From Cadophora sp. MPI-SDFR-AT-0126 (Eukaryota > Ascomycota > Leotiomycetes > Helotiales > Ploettnerulaceae), in the NCBI GenBank assembly GCA_020747065.1, contig JAGMVK010000010.1, positions 1,612,001-1,676,000 of the forward strand: a stretch of 64,000 nt of DNA, written 5' to 3'. Under the pieces are notes generated by a model. The model made no database searches. It was not told the DNA's origin and saw nothing but the letters and a program-made list of their open reading frames with translations. This document shows, piece by piece, positions 21,857 to 34,850 of this stretch. How positions within the stretch are numbered: position 1 is the first letter of the stretch; each line of letters begins with the position of its first letter. A program made the position numbers and the translations under genes.

Positions 21857-23199
21857 GCGTCAGACCATGTTATGCCATGCGACGCTGTTCTCTATCCGTA
21901 CAGTACTTGTCAATAGGTTCAGCCCTGCGGGAAGTGCATGCAAGAAAAGATTTGTTTGAGTGGCGTGACGACGTCGCACAAGACAATCATCCGAATCCAG
22001 GAACGACAAGCAATCCGAGAGCATCATGTGAACACAGAAATCGAATCACATTTCTCCAGATACGGAAACGGAACGTAACAAGAACAGGAAACAACCTTCT
22101 CGTGGGGAAAGGATGCCCTAATTGAAGTCGCATCGAAGTTTTCCCTCTCTCGTATTGACGCACCCTCGTACATGGCACTATTGGTGGCGTATGCGGGGTA
22201 CTATATCATTAAGCATGGCGCTCCGTAAATGCGGGAGGGAGAATTGAACCTGCATGCAGAATGTCCGAGCATCAGATGGTTAAAGATAGCTGCCAATTAG
22301 AGCCTCAAGTCGTGCATTCGGAGCTGAAAGATGTGCAGGTGCCAAGGGACAACGCAGCTGTCTCTGTCACCATCACATTTCTTGAAGACGGAGGATTGAA
22401 TGATCACTACTGCTCAAATGAGTTGTACTGGGAGGACATCTCGATGGATTTGGATAACTTTTCAGAAAACACTGAGGCAAACGGGATTGATTTGCGGGGT
22501 GTGCGGGATATCGGGAAGGGAATACGATCAAATACAATCCTTTGTTTCTACAAGTAAAAAGCTTATTACGCTGTATAATATAATTCTTATAATTATTCTT
22601 TTTAAACTAAAAGAAATAAAAAAGATTTTAGTATTAAACTTCGGCTCTAATACTAAAAAAACAAAGCTTTCTCGAATACATCGGAAAGACGGACTTAACG
22701 AACTAAGGTCCTAGAAGGATTTAGCAGATTATTAATTTGGAGAGCAGTTTAGGGCCGTATTAAGCTCGAAATCAAGAACCTGGAATCCCGAGACTACTAA
22801 AGAGTCGTTAAATCGGAATCTGCAAAGCTCGTACCGCTAATATAAGTTTTCACGTATAAAAAGGATTTAAACGGTTATATCTCTTCCTGAGAAGTGGCGC
22901 TTTGAGTCTAAACTTCAGATCGACACTGTTCGCACAGTGCTAGAATTCTCGCGAATCATTGACTTCTCTGGTGGTAATGCCTTGAATAGGTCCGTGTGCG
23001 CGTATCCTACTTCCATACTAGCTTTTCAATCTTGAACTAACCATCCGAGGAAGTCCTAAAAGTCACGAATTATCAACCAAATATAAAAGTGTGTAATCAC
23101 CACTGATAATCTCGACTGTACAACCTTCCATACAATCCGACAAAGCCCCCTCCACATCGACATCTCAAGCTTTTGGCGCTCGCGCATTGATTGATTACT
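21857..23199. other. Intergenic with AT-rich island
   Basis: No supported gene. A plus-strand frame of 98 codons (22,261-22,557) runs into the AT-rich island and has no family signal. The island at about 22,550-22,870 is much richer in A and T than its surroundings. Confidence 0.45.
22550..22870. repeat. AT-rich island, probable mutated transposon relic
   Basis: Dense TA, TAA and AAA runs (TATAATATAATTCTTATAAT, AGTATTAAAC) against neighbours of near-balanced composition. This composition fits a repeat altered by RIP-like C-to-T mutation. No open frame or terminal repeat could be identified, so the element type is unknown. Confidence 0.4.
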
Positions 23200-23860
23200 C
23201 TACCGGATACTGTGATATGTAGACTTCCTTCTCAAGATTCTGCCTTCCCGGAATTTCGCATCCAACCACACATAGCACAACATCCCCGATGCGAGCTGCC
23301 AGTCTTCCGAACGCTGCCCAACCGTTGAGCAGCGCACAGAACGCAGGACTTGCGTGATCGTGTACGACGCGCTTGTGATGGTGGAACGGTGGACAGGTGT
23401 TCTATGCTGGGTACCGTGTGGGTGGAACGCGAGGGAGAGGTGGAGGTTATGGAATGGTATGGTAGGATGAGATGAGATGACATTGTTTGAGATGAGGTGG
23501 AGGTACAGGAGAAGGCGGGCGCGGGTATCTGCATGGTCTGAATGAGAAGCTGTGGATGAGTTGGTCGTTGCATGGGAGTGAGGGATGTGGTGGAGATGGG
23601 AGGACGGCGTGGGATGAAACATGATCAGATCTGTATCTCGATCTAGATCTCGATCTTGTAAAGTCTGGTTGGTGGGTAGACAGAACCTTGGAGACGGAAT
23701 TGCCTTGCGATGCACTTGAAGCAGATTGGACGTTGAGATCCGAAGCTTGTGGAGCAGATGATGCAATGGATGAAAGGTCTGAGACGGCCCCAAGCCCCTT
23801 CAATGATTCGAGCTTGGACAGCATCGTTACCTATGCAGCAGTTCTTGTATGCCTCGAGCA
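23200..23860 (-). CDS. Possible small hypothetical gene carrying the second 63-bp segment
   Basis: The minus strand offers an ATG-led N-terminal stretch near 23,824 (MLSKLESLKGLGAVSDLSSI, then Ser/Ala-rich) and a C-terminal frame that ends with a TAA near 23,203 (AFGRLAARIGDVVLCVVG, then ISQYPVE). The two are in different frames, with a low-complexity stretch of GATGAGATGAGATGA type between them that could be intronic. I cannot place the splice sites with confidence. Function unknown. The reason to list it is the C-terminal segment shared with 20,337-20,399. Confidence 0.3.
23252..23314 (-). repeat. 63-bp duplicated segment, copy 2 (possible exon)
   Basis: Partner of 20,337-20,399, with 59 of 63 bases identical and in the same orientation. 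Immediately before it on the minus strand is GGGCAG, a possible splice acceptor; copy 1 has AGGCAG two codons earlier. Confidence 0.5.
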
Positions 23861-26800
23861 TCCTATTGATCGATATTGTAGCTCAAATGAGACATCGCCG
23901 CTATCTCACCATTTTTTAACACGAAGCACCAGGAAGGCAAGATAGCCAGCCAGACATCCATTCAAGTTACAAAACCTCATGTAGTTCTTTGCCACAATTT
24001 GTAGCTAAGATTTCAGATCTCCTAACATGCTCAAAAGGATATTATAAAGTAAGACATAAAGCCGGAAGCACGTCTTGCTCCCCGGCCCCCATTCCGTCCC
24101 ATCTGAATACCACGTTACTAGCTCTCTCACCCGCATGATCTGGTTTCTTCACCACGCTACACAGGAGCGAGCACAACATGCGACGTCTCGTTCCTAATGC
24201 GCGTCTGGAAACACCCGGCACCTGGCTGTCCTGCCCGTGGAGGACGTTGCCATGACACAAGATTCACAACTTTCCAACGGGGCTTGCTCCGGGATGGGTA
24301 GAAACTCAGATGCCGGTACCGGCAATGAGATCTGTTGTGTTTATTCACTTGAGCTGTGTTGAAGCTGCTGTGCATCGTAACATTGCAGCATTTTGCCATT
24401 GTACAGTGGGACATGCATGTATGGCGAAGAATGGTACATGGGATGGATAGGATCGAGAGAAGTCCCAAGCGTGCTCCGGGTAGAAAACCCGGGCTTGGCA
24501 CTTCGATGCTGTGAGATGGAAGGCTGGGTTGAGTCCATGCTGTGCTGTGTTGTAGCCATGTTTTCAACGCGGGCGTTTGGTGCGAAGCTTGGGTTGGGGG
24601 TTTGGTGATGCAGATGTAAGTACCAGACCCTCAAATGGGATACTAGCTAGCAGATTATAGAGATTCCGGTGTTTTGCATAGCATTGAGGCAAATGCTTGG
24701 TACGGTCGGAGTCGACGACATTTCCGCGTCATGTCGACGTCGTATGCCGTACTCCATCGGCCCCTACATGTTTCTCCGAAGTTATTCAGCCCCCTCGTCT
24801 CAAACTCCGGTCCCGTATGTCCATTCAGTAGTGCAAGGTACAACTGTGATATTGTGATATAACCTGAGGGAGTATATGTGGGATGGGATGTTCTGGAAAT
24901 GGCGAGATGTAAGCAGTCTTTAGCCTGTTTGTCCCGACAATTAGGGCATGCGTGGATATTTGACCGAGCGCGAAGACCGTATATGCAGCGTACATGCACT
25001 GTATATGACATGCATATAACATATATTTCGGTCCTGGAGATGGAGCTCGCGAAACTCGGAGGTTGTTTCTTGCTGTGGAGATGTTATTGGTTGGTTGTTT
25101 GCGTGGTCAGGTTCCCGAGACAATTGGACATGAATGGAATGAGAACTGTGCGGTGAAAATGTGAGAAGGCTATAGCGAAATTCGGCTATGTTGGAAAGTA
25201 GCCCTTATCAGATTTTCAGTAGCCGATGCTGCGTTTCGATTTAAAGTCTGCATAGTTCGAGTCACTCGGGAGTCATTCCCCAGCACGTTTGGACTTGCAT
25301 TCATCCTAGAATCCCCAATGAACACTCCAGAAGTAGCAGCAGACACAAAATGACAAAGCTATAGTTCGTGATACAACCCGCCTTGCCACTTACAGGATGG
25401 ACCGATTTTCTGGAACTCGAGACACAAACCGTCACCATGCAACAAACGCTTTACGCTGATGGCCTTGCTCTATACTTTCCTTTCATCTCCTACCGGTGTT
25501 GACGAAGTACAGTATACATACAATGCATTCGGGGACTGCTTCCGATGCATTGTATCAGCGCGTGCTAAATGTCGGTGATGCAGCGGGTACAGCATAGACA
25601 ATGCTCTGCGGTCCGCGAGCTCTGTAAAGCAGGCAGTGTAGCAGACGTAGCGTGCGAGTAAGCGGGGAATGGAGCCGGGGAGAAGGTTTGTACAACCGCA
25701 CTTTTTCATTCCCCACCACTTGTACTGGTGAAGCTGCATGGGATGGATGGGATGCATGAGGCACTTCCGAATTTTGGATTTGGGAGTTCCATTGTTGACT
25801 TCGTGAAAATCGAACCAAACAAGCGAGGGAGACCACGTCGTCGGCGTAATGCCTCGATTGGGAATCAATGTCCGGTCGGGTCTTCCAGCGATATGGTTTC
25901 GATTCGGTTTGTATGCGGCTCCTAAGTAGATCTAGATCGGATGTCGGTACGCATCTGGATCATCTAAGGGGTGCTCATCATTCCTGATTGGCCAATAGCG
26001 TTTGATTTCGAAGACTTGCTTCAAACGCCATGACTTGGCCACAAGATCGGCTTTGCTTGCTTCAAAGCAACTGATGCATCACCTTTTGTCGAATTCCAAA
26101 TCAACAAAAGTGCAAATTCGACCATCCCCGAATTCTCATCCTAACCAAATAGACGTGAATGATAGAAAACTGCTATGACCCCTCTCTCGTGCTCCCTCCC
26201 CATAGATTCTGCCCGTCATCCGATACCAACATTATCATCACCATCAAATCGATAATTAGCCAGCAAGCCAATAAATCGTCCCCAAAACGCCAAGCTCAAC
26301 GTCGGCGACGTTCTGACAAAAGCAAAAAAACGAAACAAAAACGTCCAAGACGAAACTCCGCTAGTGAAGTCCAAGTATCGAGTCCTTGGTGGTCAATTTG
26401 AAGTTTAGCGTCTAGCGCTGGTTGAGATCGATATCGATATCGATCCGGGCCCGCGATCCAGATCGCGCCAACACCCCGCCTCAGATAGGGTGCAGGTCGA
26501 ATCAAGACTCTGAAGGGGACGCCACTAGATGCCACAAGTGTCGTTTTTTGCTTTGTTCCGTGCGACTTCCGCGCCGTGGCTGTTGTAGCGACACGGGAGG
26601 AGAGTGGGTGTGGTTGGTAAGGGAGAGAGAGGGAGAGCCAAGGGTAAACGAACGAACGACTGGATGGTTTTGCGGAGGAGATCTAGTCTTGCAGCTGAAG
26701 TTGCTTCTTTTAACAGTTGTATGTCGTGCAGTTTACTAGCGTATGAGAGATTCTCGATTTCAATTGACCCTGTAGATACCGGCTGGTAGCATTCCTACGG

Positions 26801-29800
26801 CCCACCTCCTGCTTCCTTGACAAAGCAGGGAAATAAATCAACATCTCATCTCCTCCAGTCACAAAGACAACGAATGGGAGACTGGCGGAAGAGAATCGCC
26901 ATGCACCCTCAAGCATTGTCACTTTATTACTGTAGAAGCTTGCCGGCATGCTCGATGGAGTCGGTTTCCGCCTCCGGTTGTGGGTACGAGGAAGCCGCTC
27001 ACTTCTACAGTAGGTTATGTATGCGGCATACTGACAAGGCAAGGCATGGTGATTTTTCATCGATCTTCGTAGTGCTTTAGCCAGCCAGTCGGCGACGAGG
27101 GAATATATATCCATGGCATTTGCAGAATTATCCATGGTTTTGCTGCGATGCGATGCAGTGCTGAGTGAGAGGATAGTTATTCCAGCCGTGTGGTATCCAA
27201 TTAGATTTCATGTTCTTGAGAGGAAGATTGAAGCTCGATGATTATTGTGTGTTCCACGACTCTGCTTTGCAGCTGGCTGATTAATTGTTTCCTGGCTTCC
27301 CGTTCTACCTTTCCATCTCATCTCATGCTCCTTCCCACCGACGATGAAACTTCGAAATACAGGAATTTATATATACATCAAAGCCACTTCATGTACCATG
27401 CGTTATTAGTAGCCTTGCTACCTCCCTATATTCATACAAAAATTCGGAAGAGCTGTTTGATATCCCGTTCCGCCATCCATTGGCGGGACATCTCCTTGGC
27501 ATTGAAATCCCTCTCTCCTATCTACAAAGCCATCAAGGTACAGTACAACTCCATCGGGGTCCGTGTACTGTACCGCACAACCCAGTCATGCAAAAGCAGG
27601 AACACAAACCTTCCTCATCGGGAGAGTTCACCCGGTGGAGACAGTCAGACAGATGAAAAAGTTAAACTCGTACGGTACGGTACCTCCGTACTGGTATCCA
27701 CCTTGCAAACTCCAAACTCCACAATTCAAGTATCTCTAATATTATTTCCATACGGAGAACCGTTGCCTTTTATTGTGGAAAGTTACTGTGCTTTAGTATG
27801 CTGGCATGCGAGTAGAGTACAGTTAATGATTGCCGAAAGTGCAATGCTGATCGTTTACTCCAGAGGGGAACGAAACGGTCCCAGGAAAGGAGAGGAGATC
27901 GTCGAGACCCAGAAATTATTCCCACGTTCATGCCCCGTGGCTTTGATTCCTTGATGGTCAGGGTCAGGATCAGGGTCAGGGGTGTGGGCATCGGGATTTG
28001 GCCCCCAGGCTTTTGGGTTGTACCGAAGCGAAGCTTGATGGAGGAGGTGAAATGGGTGAGCGTGAAAGGGAAGGTAAAGGAAGATATCCGCGACTGAGCA
28101 AAACGAGGCAGATTCTGGCTTTTCGATTCGGAGAGCATGCTCTTGATCAAAGACGGCTATACTCCTCGCGACAAGCACGCGAACTCCATACTTCAAATCC
28201 AAAGTGGAAGGAGAGCCTTGCGTTTATTACCCGTACAAAATGCCGTCTTCTCACCTTCCCTCCTGCGACTCAGTCAATCTATCAATCCTGTTGATCCGAT
28301 CAGAACGTGCACTTCGCGTAAATTGATTGTTGCCCCATACAGACAGACCTGCCGCCGCCAGACCATGTTGATCTCTGGATATCTCTCGGGAAGGACAAGC
28401 TCGCGCCAGTCGGTAGTCAGTGCTTGTCACAGTGTCCCCATCTCTCGGTGATTTGCAGCGTGGAATGACGCCGAACAAACGAGTCTGGGGATAGGGGGTT
28501 AAAGGTTAAGGGTTCATGTCGCCTAGTGTTCGAGCTGAGCCTGAAATTGGGGAGAAAGTAACGCTCGGCATTTGCCATGCTTTTAATTTGTATGCTGGTG
28601 ATATTGCTTGCTTACTTGCAGCATGCGCTGTTCCATGCAGGAAGTGATGTGTTGCTTTGCTTTGATTTTGCTTTCAACCCGATTTCAGGGAACATCCCAT
28701 CTCGTCGGAAGATGTCGCTTTCGGCCCCCAAGACCCAAGGCCTGTGAGTGCCACGCGCACCGCGAGCACGAGCTTACAGGGCAGGGCTTAGGGTTCAGGG
28801 GCGGGCTTGGTTGGGATGAAGGGGACACAGCGCCGGGGAAGTTAGGGTATGGGGGTCTAGATCCGGGTGATTCGGGCTCGGGTGTGGTCCAGGTAAGCTT
28901 CACGCTGGGAAGCCGAAGCCTGGAAGGGAGCGCTGTGCAACAGTTCACTGAATGTTGGTAGGCGAGGAAGGTAAGGCTTCTAAAACATAAACGCTGGTTT
29001 GAGTTTCTTGAGGTGATTGACTGGTCCGGAGAGTTTGCTTGTGTCTTATGTGATAATGAGGTCTTGAATATCGCCATCTTGGGAGGTGAGATTTGGCCGA
29101 GCTGGATTGGGATATTTTGAATGTTGATCTGGAGCTGTCAGGTGCGAAGCTCGATGGTAAGTGCGCCGCTATTTGCTGTCAAGAAGTAGCAGACGAAACC
29201 TAATAATCGAATCGGATGAGGCGGCTGTCCACAGACCAAAGAATGCCTTGTCTGATCATGCAGGTCTCGAGATTGGCTTTTTTGATAGTCTCATTTTTTC
29301 ATTGTGCTAGTATGGCTTTCCCGCTTCCCGCATTTCCCCAGATGGCGATGCAGCTGTACCTCCGTAGGGAGGGACGATATCATGGGAGGTTTATTTCAAA
29401 CCTTCGTCTTCTTGGGACTGGTTCTTTTCCGTGTCTCATCTGCCGGCTGTTTGTGTGTTAGATCTACTTTCAACCATTGTAGCCAGTCAGTATGTGATAC
29501 TGAGGTCAGAACAACGACTTCCAATATTTTGGTGCTGGCCGTATACCGTACAGATGGCTTGGAGCACTTGATGATGTTTCGGCTGGTACAGTGGTCCTAG
29601 TCCGCCAGGACGGGAGAAATAAATAGTCGGGGCTTGGCTTAGATTGACAGCTCTCACCAACGGTTCGGGCCATATATCACGGGTATGTTTTAATATCTGC
29701 CACTACTGAGGGACCGGGTGGTAGCTTCGATACTGTACACACGATCCAGAACAATGCGATCAGAGGTAAGTTGGTGTAACGTTGACGGGAGGCTGATCAT

Positions 29801-31847
29801 AGCTGTTTTAAAACACGAAGATACGGCAGCATGAACTTTACAGGCTGGTTTGATTGGGATTTTCAGAAGAGGTTAAATTTTAGTAACTACACTTTCAAGA
29901 CTCCAGCACCAGCAACAGCGACACACTAAAGAAATACAAATACTTTGTACAATATCGAACTCACTTCCCTGCCCTTTGCATCTGGAGATCGTCTCTCGAC
30001 TTTCTTTTTCCGGACAAGGTCAAAGGGGACAAGCCATGAGATGACAAGGGGATCCGGCCCTAAAGAGGCAACCACTAACGTATCAGCGGGACGGCGGCGA
30101 CGGGGTAGATTTTGGGATGGCTCTTTTATCGATATCGCGGGGCAGATAGAGGAGGCGTTGACTGGATGGAGAGATGGTCCCCGATGGGTGGACGGACATG
30201 GCTACGGTTCGGCATGCTACGCGCGAGAGATCTGGACAGATGTGGTAAGAGCTTCAACTACATCTCCTCAGAATGTTTCTCTTCAGCCTGGAGGAGAGGA
30301 GAGGACAAGACACTGGCTGATTGGTGGCTGGTGCATGGTAATGCTGAGAAGTGATATCAAGATTCGAATAGGGACCAGAGCTCAAGCCTCAGTTTCAAGT
30401 AACGACTTGTCTAATGCTTCATCCTCTAATGTGTTTCTACAAGCCCATCAGATGAGAGTTCGTCTTGACTTCTGAGTGTTGTCAGCCTTTACTTGACAGA
30501 GTTTCTAGCTTGACTCAAATGCCATGTCCTGTTATCCTTCCCCTGCCATTCTTTCATTCATCCATCCATCCATGCATGCCATGCTATGCCTATCCCATGT
30601 CCTCGTCGTCCATGCCATGCCCTGAAGTGAGATCCCACCAACCATCTACGGGACCATTCAGCCCGAGCCCACCAGTTCCAGGCGATATCCCTTCTTCCTT
30701 CGTTCAAGTCCCCACTCTCCAGCGCCCACGCAGTCTATCCCTGTGCCGCTAATCCTAGACATCTCGTGCACCCATCCACTCAAGACCACCCGTACTTCCA
30801 CACCTTTTGCAGGCATCTCTGCATCTCCTGGGGCAGTATGGCTCTTCTCGCTGCTGTTTGGCTGGCTTCCACTTTACGTTCCGTCCTGTACTTTGCACCC
30901 CGGCAATCCACCACGCTGCCCCCTCGACTGCACTATTCTGCTTTCATCATCCCCGTACGGTACCAGTGCAGGGCAGACTGCAGCGTGCAAGACAGCCAGG
31001 CGGGAGGGATTGTTTCGAGAGAAATGGACTGGACTGGACTGAACTTGCTACACATTGCAACCAGCATACATAACAGCCTTCTCTCCACTGACCTTAGTCT
31101 GGCTGGCTGGCGTTGAGTGATGGTCTAGATAAGTCGACCTCATGAACTGGAACAGCCCCCAATACTCTCCTATTTATATACTTCAAGCCATACCCCTCCA
31201 TACCATTACCACACATACTTTCAAACTTTCTTTGAGTCCCGACGGCTTCACCCACGTTCGCTTTTAGACTGAGGAACCAGGACCGGAAGCAAAGGGAACC
31301 TTGAAGAGAGAAAAGAGACCAGGACCAGCTTGACAGGAGTTATTGGCCTGAGCGACCAATCAAAGGCCTATATCTTCGATCGTTTAGTAGTCCACTCGAT
31401 AGCCATCACCCGCCTGGCACCGTCCCCGTCCACGCCCAAGCCTGAGTCCGCTCGCTGCGCTCTAATCGGAGGCGCACTAGATAAATTCACTGGAGACTTG
31501 TTCCTTGAAGCGCAAAGCACAACAGACGAGCGAGCGAGCGAAGAGCACGTTCACTTTTGTCGGGTCGCTCAACCTTCACCTCGAGTGAACTTTGCTGCAC
31601 TGCAACTCGACCTCCACTCGAGAAGATCATCGCAACCGTTCGAGGGGCATTCTTCAACTCCTCACTCACGTCACTCGACGTGTCTACTCCTTGACAACCC
31701 CTCTCTCTACCATCAATTCCTTCGCTTCCTGGCCCTTCAGTCTGTTACTTGGCAATCCAGCCCTCCTTGGCCTCGGCCGATTCTATTTCTCACCACGAAC
31801 GATCCATCGCAACTTATCTCCCTACCGCAATTGCAATTGCAGTCGCA
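23861..31847. other. 8-kb region without a convincing gene
   Basis: Every long frame here (including 27,238-27,954 plus and 29,945-30,475 plus) lacks family signals, has erratic amino acid composition and is matched by equally long frames on the other strand. Simple features are: a 20-base perfect palindrome at 26,426-26,445, a (GGTCAG/GATCAG)n stretch near 27,957-27,985, a CATC/CATGC-rich stretch near 30,545-30,615 and several GTACGGTACC-like motifs near 27,530-27,690. The region ends in the promoter and long leader of the bHLH gene, so it may be extended regulatory DNA or hold non-coding RNA. Confidence 0.5.
26426..26445. repeat. 20-bp perfect palindrome
   Basis: GATCGATATCGATATCGATC reads the same on both strands. 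It is followed by a second GC-rich dyad (CGGGCCCG). No function can be assigned. Confidence 0.6.
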
Positions 31848-33443
31848 ATGGCTTCCTCACACGTCTCACAGAAACTCCCTGCCGGTCTGGCAGGCGTTCT
31901 CAACAAACCGGACGAGCATCGCGATTCCGCCTACTACTCTTCGAAGGATGCCTCGAGCAAGCGTGAGCAAGGACTTGTCCTCTTCATTTCGTACTTTACT
32001 GACAACAGCAGATAACTCTACACAATCCACTAATGGTGCCCCAACCCTCGATCCTCGTCTCTCCCGAGCTGATTCCTCGTCTGCGACCGACATGACTCCA
32101 TCTCCCATATCGAATGGTCCAAACACACAGCCATTGAACTCTCCTGCTTCCGGGGCCATGAGTGTCGCCTCGATTGTGTCTCCTACAACATACAATGGCT
32201 TCAACCATCAATTATACGATCAGGGCCAGGGTCAGGGTCAGCACAATACTCATATGAGCGACTCGCGCAGAGAGTCAGTAGACAGCAGATTGGGTGCCAA
32301 CTTCGGTGACATGAGACTTGCGAGTTCACCTTATGCGAGCGCCAACCCCTCCACAACCTCCTTGCAAAGCACATTGGCTCAACAACGAAACCCAGGATCT
32401 GCTCACCCTGATCGGAACTCTGGTCCTTTCCGTCTGTCAAGTGGTTACCAGCCAAACTTCCAACGCTTGCCAGATTCTTCCCACAATTCGCGCAATGCTC
32501 CTCAGATTACAGGTCCGGCTTTGGGTGCCATCGCTCGTGCTCCTGAGCCTACTAGAGGTCAAGCTTGGGCTTTCCCTGAGGAGGAGGTTCAGAGAATTCC
32601 GTCGGCTGCAAGACCTAGCGAGGAGCTTGCTAGTAGGCAAAGTACTTCGCTCTACGATGACTCGAGACGCAATTCGTATGCGGATTCGATCGCTAGCAGC
32701 CAGTACACTACCGAGTCGCGTCTTCCAGCCGGTCAGCGACGTCTGGATGATGGTGCTCCCGTTGGAGAGTATGGTAGAGAGTCGTCCGAATTTCAGATGA
32801 GCACTCATCACCACAGCCTTCAACATAGACAGGTTTCCGAGCTAGCAAATGGGGAGGGAGGTTCTCCAAACAGTTCGCAACCCTACTCTCGAACACCTGA
32901 ACTGCGTGTTTCTCACAAGCTGGCCGAGCGAAAGCGAAGATTGGAAATGAAGGATCTATTTGACACTCTCAGAACTCTTCAGAGCGTCGAACGGGGAGCC
33001 AAGGCTTCGAAATGGGAGATTCTTTCCAAAGGTATGTTTTCTTTCATGTGATTCTCGAGCCTATCTAACAGTTCGTAGCTATCAGTGAGCACGAGCGACA
33101 AACCAAGGTCATCGCGGACCAAAAGAGTCAAATCGCGCGCGTTGAATCTCGTCTCCAGAGACTTGAGCATGAACTCGATGCCACCCGTCGAGAAGCCAAC
33201 GATCTCAGACTTGAGAACGCCCAGATGAGATCGGAAATCGCTGTTCTTCAAGGCCATCCCGCACCTTCATACCATCAACCACCTGCTCCAGTCTCTCATC
33301 AATACAGCCACAATGTTCAAGGCGGTGAACAGCAACAGCAACTACCACCTCTCCGAAGCATCCCAGGTCCTGAGGTCATGAATGGTGTTCAATACCAACA
33401 TGATCAGCGTACCAACGGATACCGTCCCGCGGATCGATTCTAG
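31848..33443 (+). CDS. bHLH transcription factor
   Basis: Nuclear DNA-binding regulator of the basic helix-loop-helix class. Three exons (31,848-31,962, 32,009-33,031, 33,079-33,443) give 500 residues with canonical introns. The N-terminal two thirds is Ser/Pro/Gln-rich and probably unstructured. The bHLH region is RVSHKLAERKRRLEMKDLFD, then LRTLQSVERGAKASKWEILS, then AISEHERQ after the last intron. The basic part contains the His/Glu/Arg pattern (HKLAERKRR) expected for E-box (CANNTG) contact. A leucine-rich coiled coil (SRLQRLEHELDATRREANDL) follows, suited to dimerisation, then a Gln/Pro-rich tail. It resembles the HLH proteins annotated as GlcD-gamma-like in Aspergillus (from memory). An in-frame ATG at 31,749 exists upstream; I prefer 31,848. 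A long 5' leader and the 8-kb upstream region suggest complex control. Confidence 0.85.
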
Positions 33444-34756
33444 TCTCATTTTGACTTCCATTAACGGACGACTTTTACTTCCGATCATTTCCATTTAGGT
33501 TTGATCGCTGTCACATTGTCCAATCACCACCATACTAGGCACCGCTGATCACACGTGGCAATCTCAACCCTACCTTGCGATCTCATCCACGTGGCTCGCG
33601 CATATCGTGCATTGCAGCATTTTCTTCTCGGCATCCTCTTCCGATGTTAGGCAACCGCATCCTCCAAGGCGATTTTCGGTCGATGCACGATCTTCGCCTA
33701 CTTGTGTTACTACTTTCTTCTTGTTACATGACTTCCCGTCGGCTTTCTTTCTTCTCTACTTCGCCAATACCCACGGGTTGTTTACGACGCTGTCAGCTCC
33801 CTTGGACTCGACTCGCCTCTTTCTTCTTTGTTCTTCACCAAAAGAACGACTTGGGGTCGATGGCGTAATATGCATGACTGGCATGGATAATGGCGCTATG
33901 TGTGTGTTTGTTTGACTATATCCCGATCGATGTGGATCGCATGAGATTCTATATCTCTCTTCTCTTTGCTCTATTCTCAGATGTGGAAAACGAAAAAAAT
34001 GGCGGGGTGGTGCTTGACGGTCTGGCTGGTTGGATGGGACGGGTTGGAACTGCCATTGGGTTTGGGATGGCTGGTTGGTTGGTTGGGTTATGGCGTTTTG
34101 ATATACCCCCGCGCGCATGTCTCTACTCTTCTTTTCCTCTCTTTTCCTTGTCCTCGTCCTTCTTCTCTCGCTACTCCTACCGCGTTCTCGTCGTCTAGTT
34201 TTGCCAAAAACAAATCTGGACTGACTGCGGAATGGGTGACGGTCATGAGATGTATGTGATGTGGAATGGACATTAGGGGAGAGGAGATGAGATGCGCTTT
34301 TGCTTTGTTTTTTGCTGCTGTACTGGGATACTACTTTGTTTGAGATACATATTTTTGTGATGGCCTGCCTGGCTACCTGGCTACTTGCTTTCTCGGTCGC
34401 TCTCGTCTCGCTTCTTTCATCTAGAGAGGGAAGAGAGAAGAGCACGAGCTGCTTGGACTAGGAGTGTCTTTTGGTGGGCCTCTCTCTATAGAGGAATGAA
34501 TGGCATCAAGATGATGGATGCATGGATGGATGGCTGGGATGGATGAAATCATAAGATAATCAATTCAAAATCAAATGAAATGGAGATGAAGGTGAAGATG
34601 AGGATAAGATTACTCATTCATTGAGATTTGTTTGTTTGGTCCTTGTCTTGTCTGTTAATTCTTGATTGGGTGTTTTGTTGGTTGTGTTGGTGTTTCATGA
34701 ATGATTTGAAAAATTGTTTTTGTTTCTGTTTGGTGACTGTATTGAATAGACACGAA

Positions 34757-34850
34757 CTAGGTAGGTGGGTACATGGGTAGATGGATGGGTCGGTAGGTTG
34801 GTAGGTAGGTAGGTCGGTAGGTCGGTAGGTGGGTAGATGGGTAGATGCAT
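34757..34850. repeat. Degenerate GGTA microsatellite
   Basis: Repeated GGTAGGT, GGTCGGT and GGGTAGAT units over about 95 bp. Confidence 0.75.

Noticed and set aside
22238..22320. tRNA-like sequence (GGTTCAATTC on the minus strand with a CCGAG..TGGTTAA stretch on the plus strand)
   Set aside because: The T-arm does not pair and the two halves are on opposite strands, so no cloverleaf can be formed.
27238..27954. 238-codon open frame, plus strand
   Set aside because: No domain, biased and erratic composition, and comparable frames overlap it on the other strand. It is likely a chance frame in non-coding DNA.
28780..28800. TTAGGG-like motif (GCTTAGGGTTCAGGG)
   Set aside because: A single copy, so not a telomeric repeat.
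29945..30475. 176-codon open frame, plus strand
   Set aside because: No family signal, no splice context and no hydrophobic or repeated pattern typical of a real protein.
31330..31847. Open frame running into the bHLH gene from upstream
   Set aside because: It is not in frame with the first coding exon after splicing. Its text looks like leader sequence, and the bHLH N-terminus is better explained by the ATG at 31,848.
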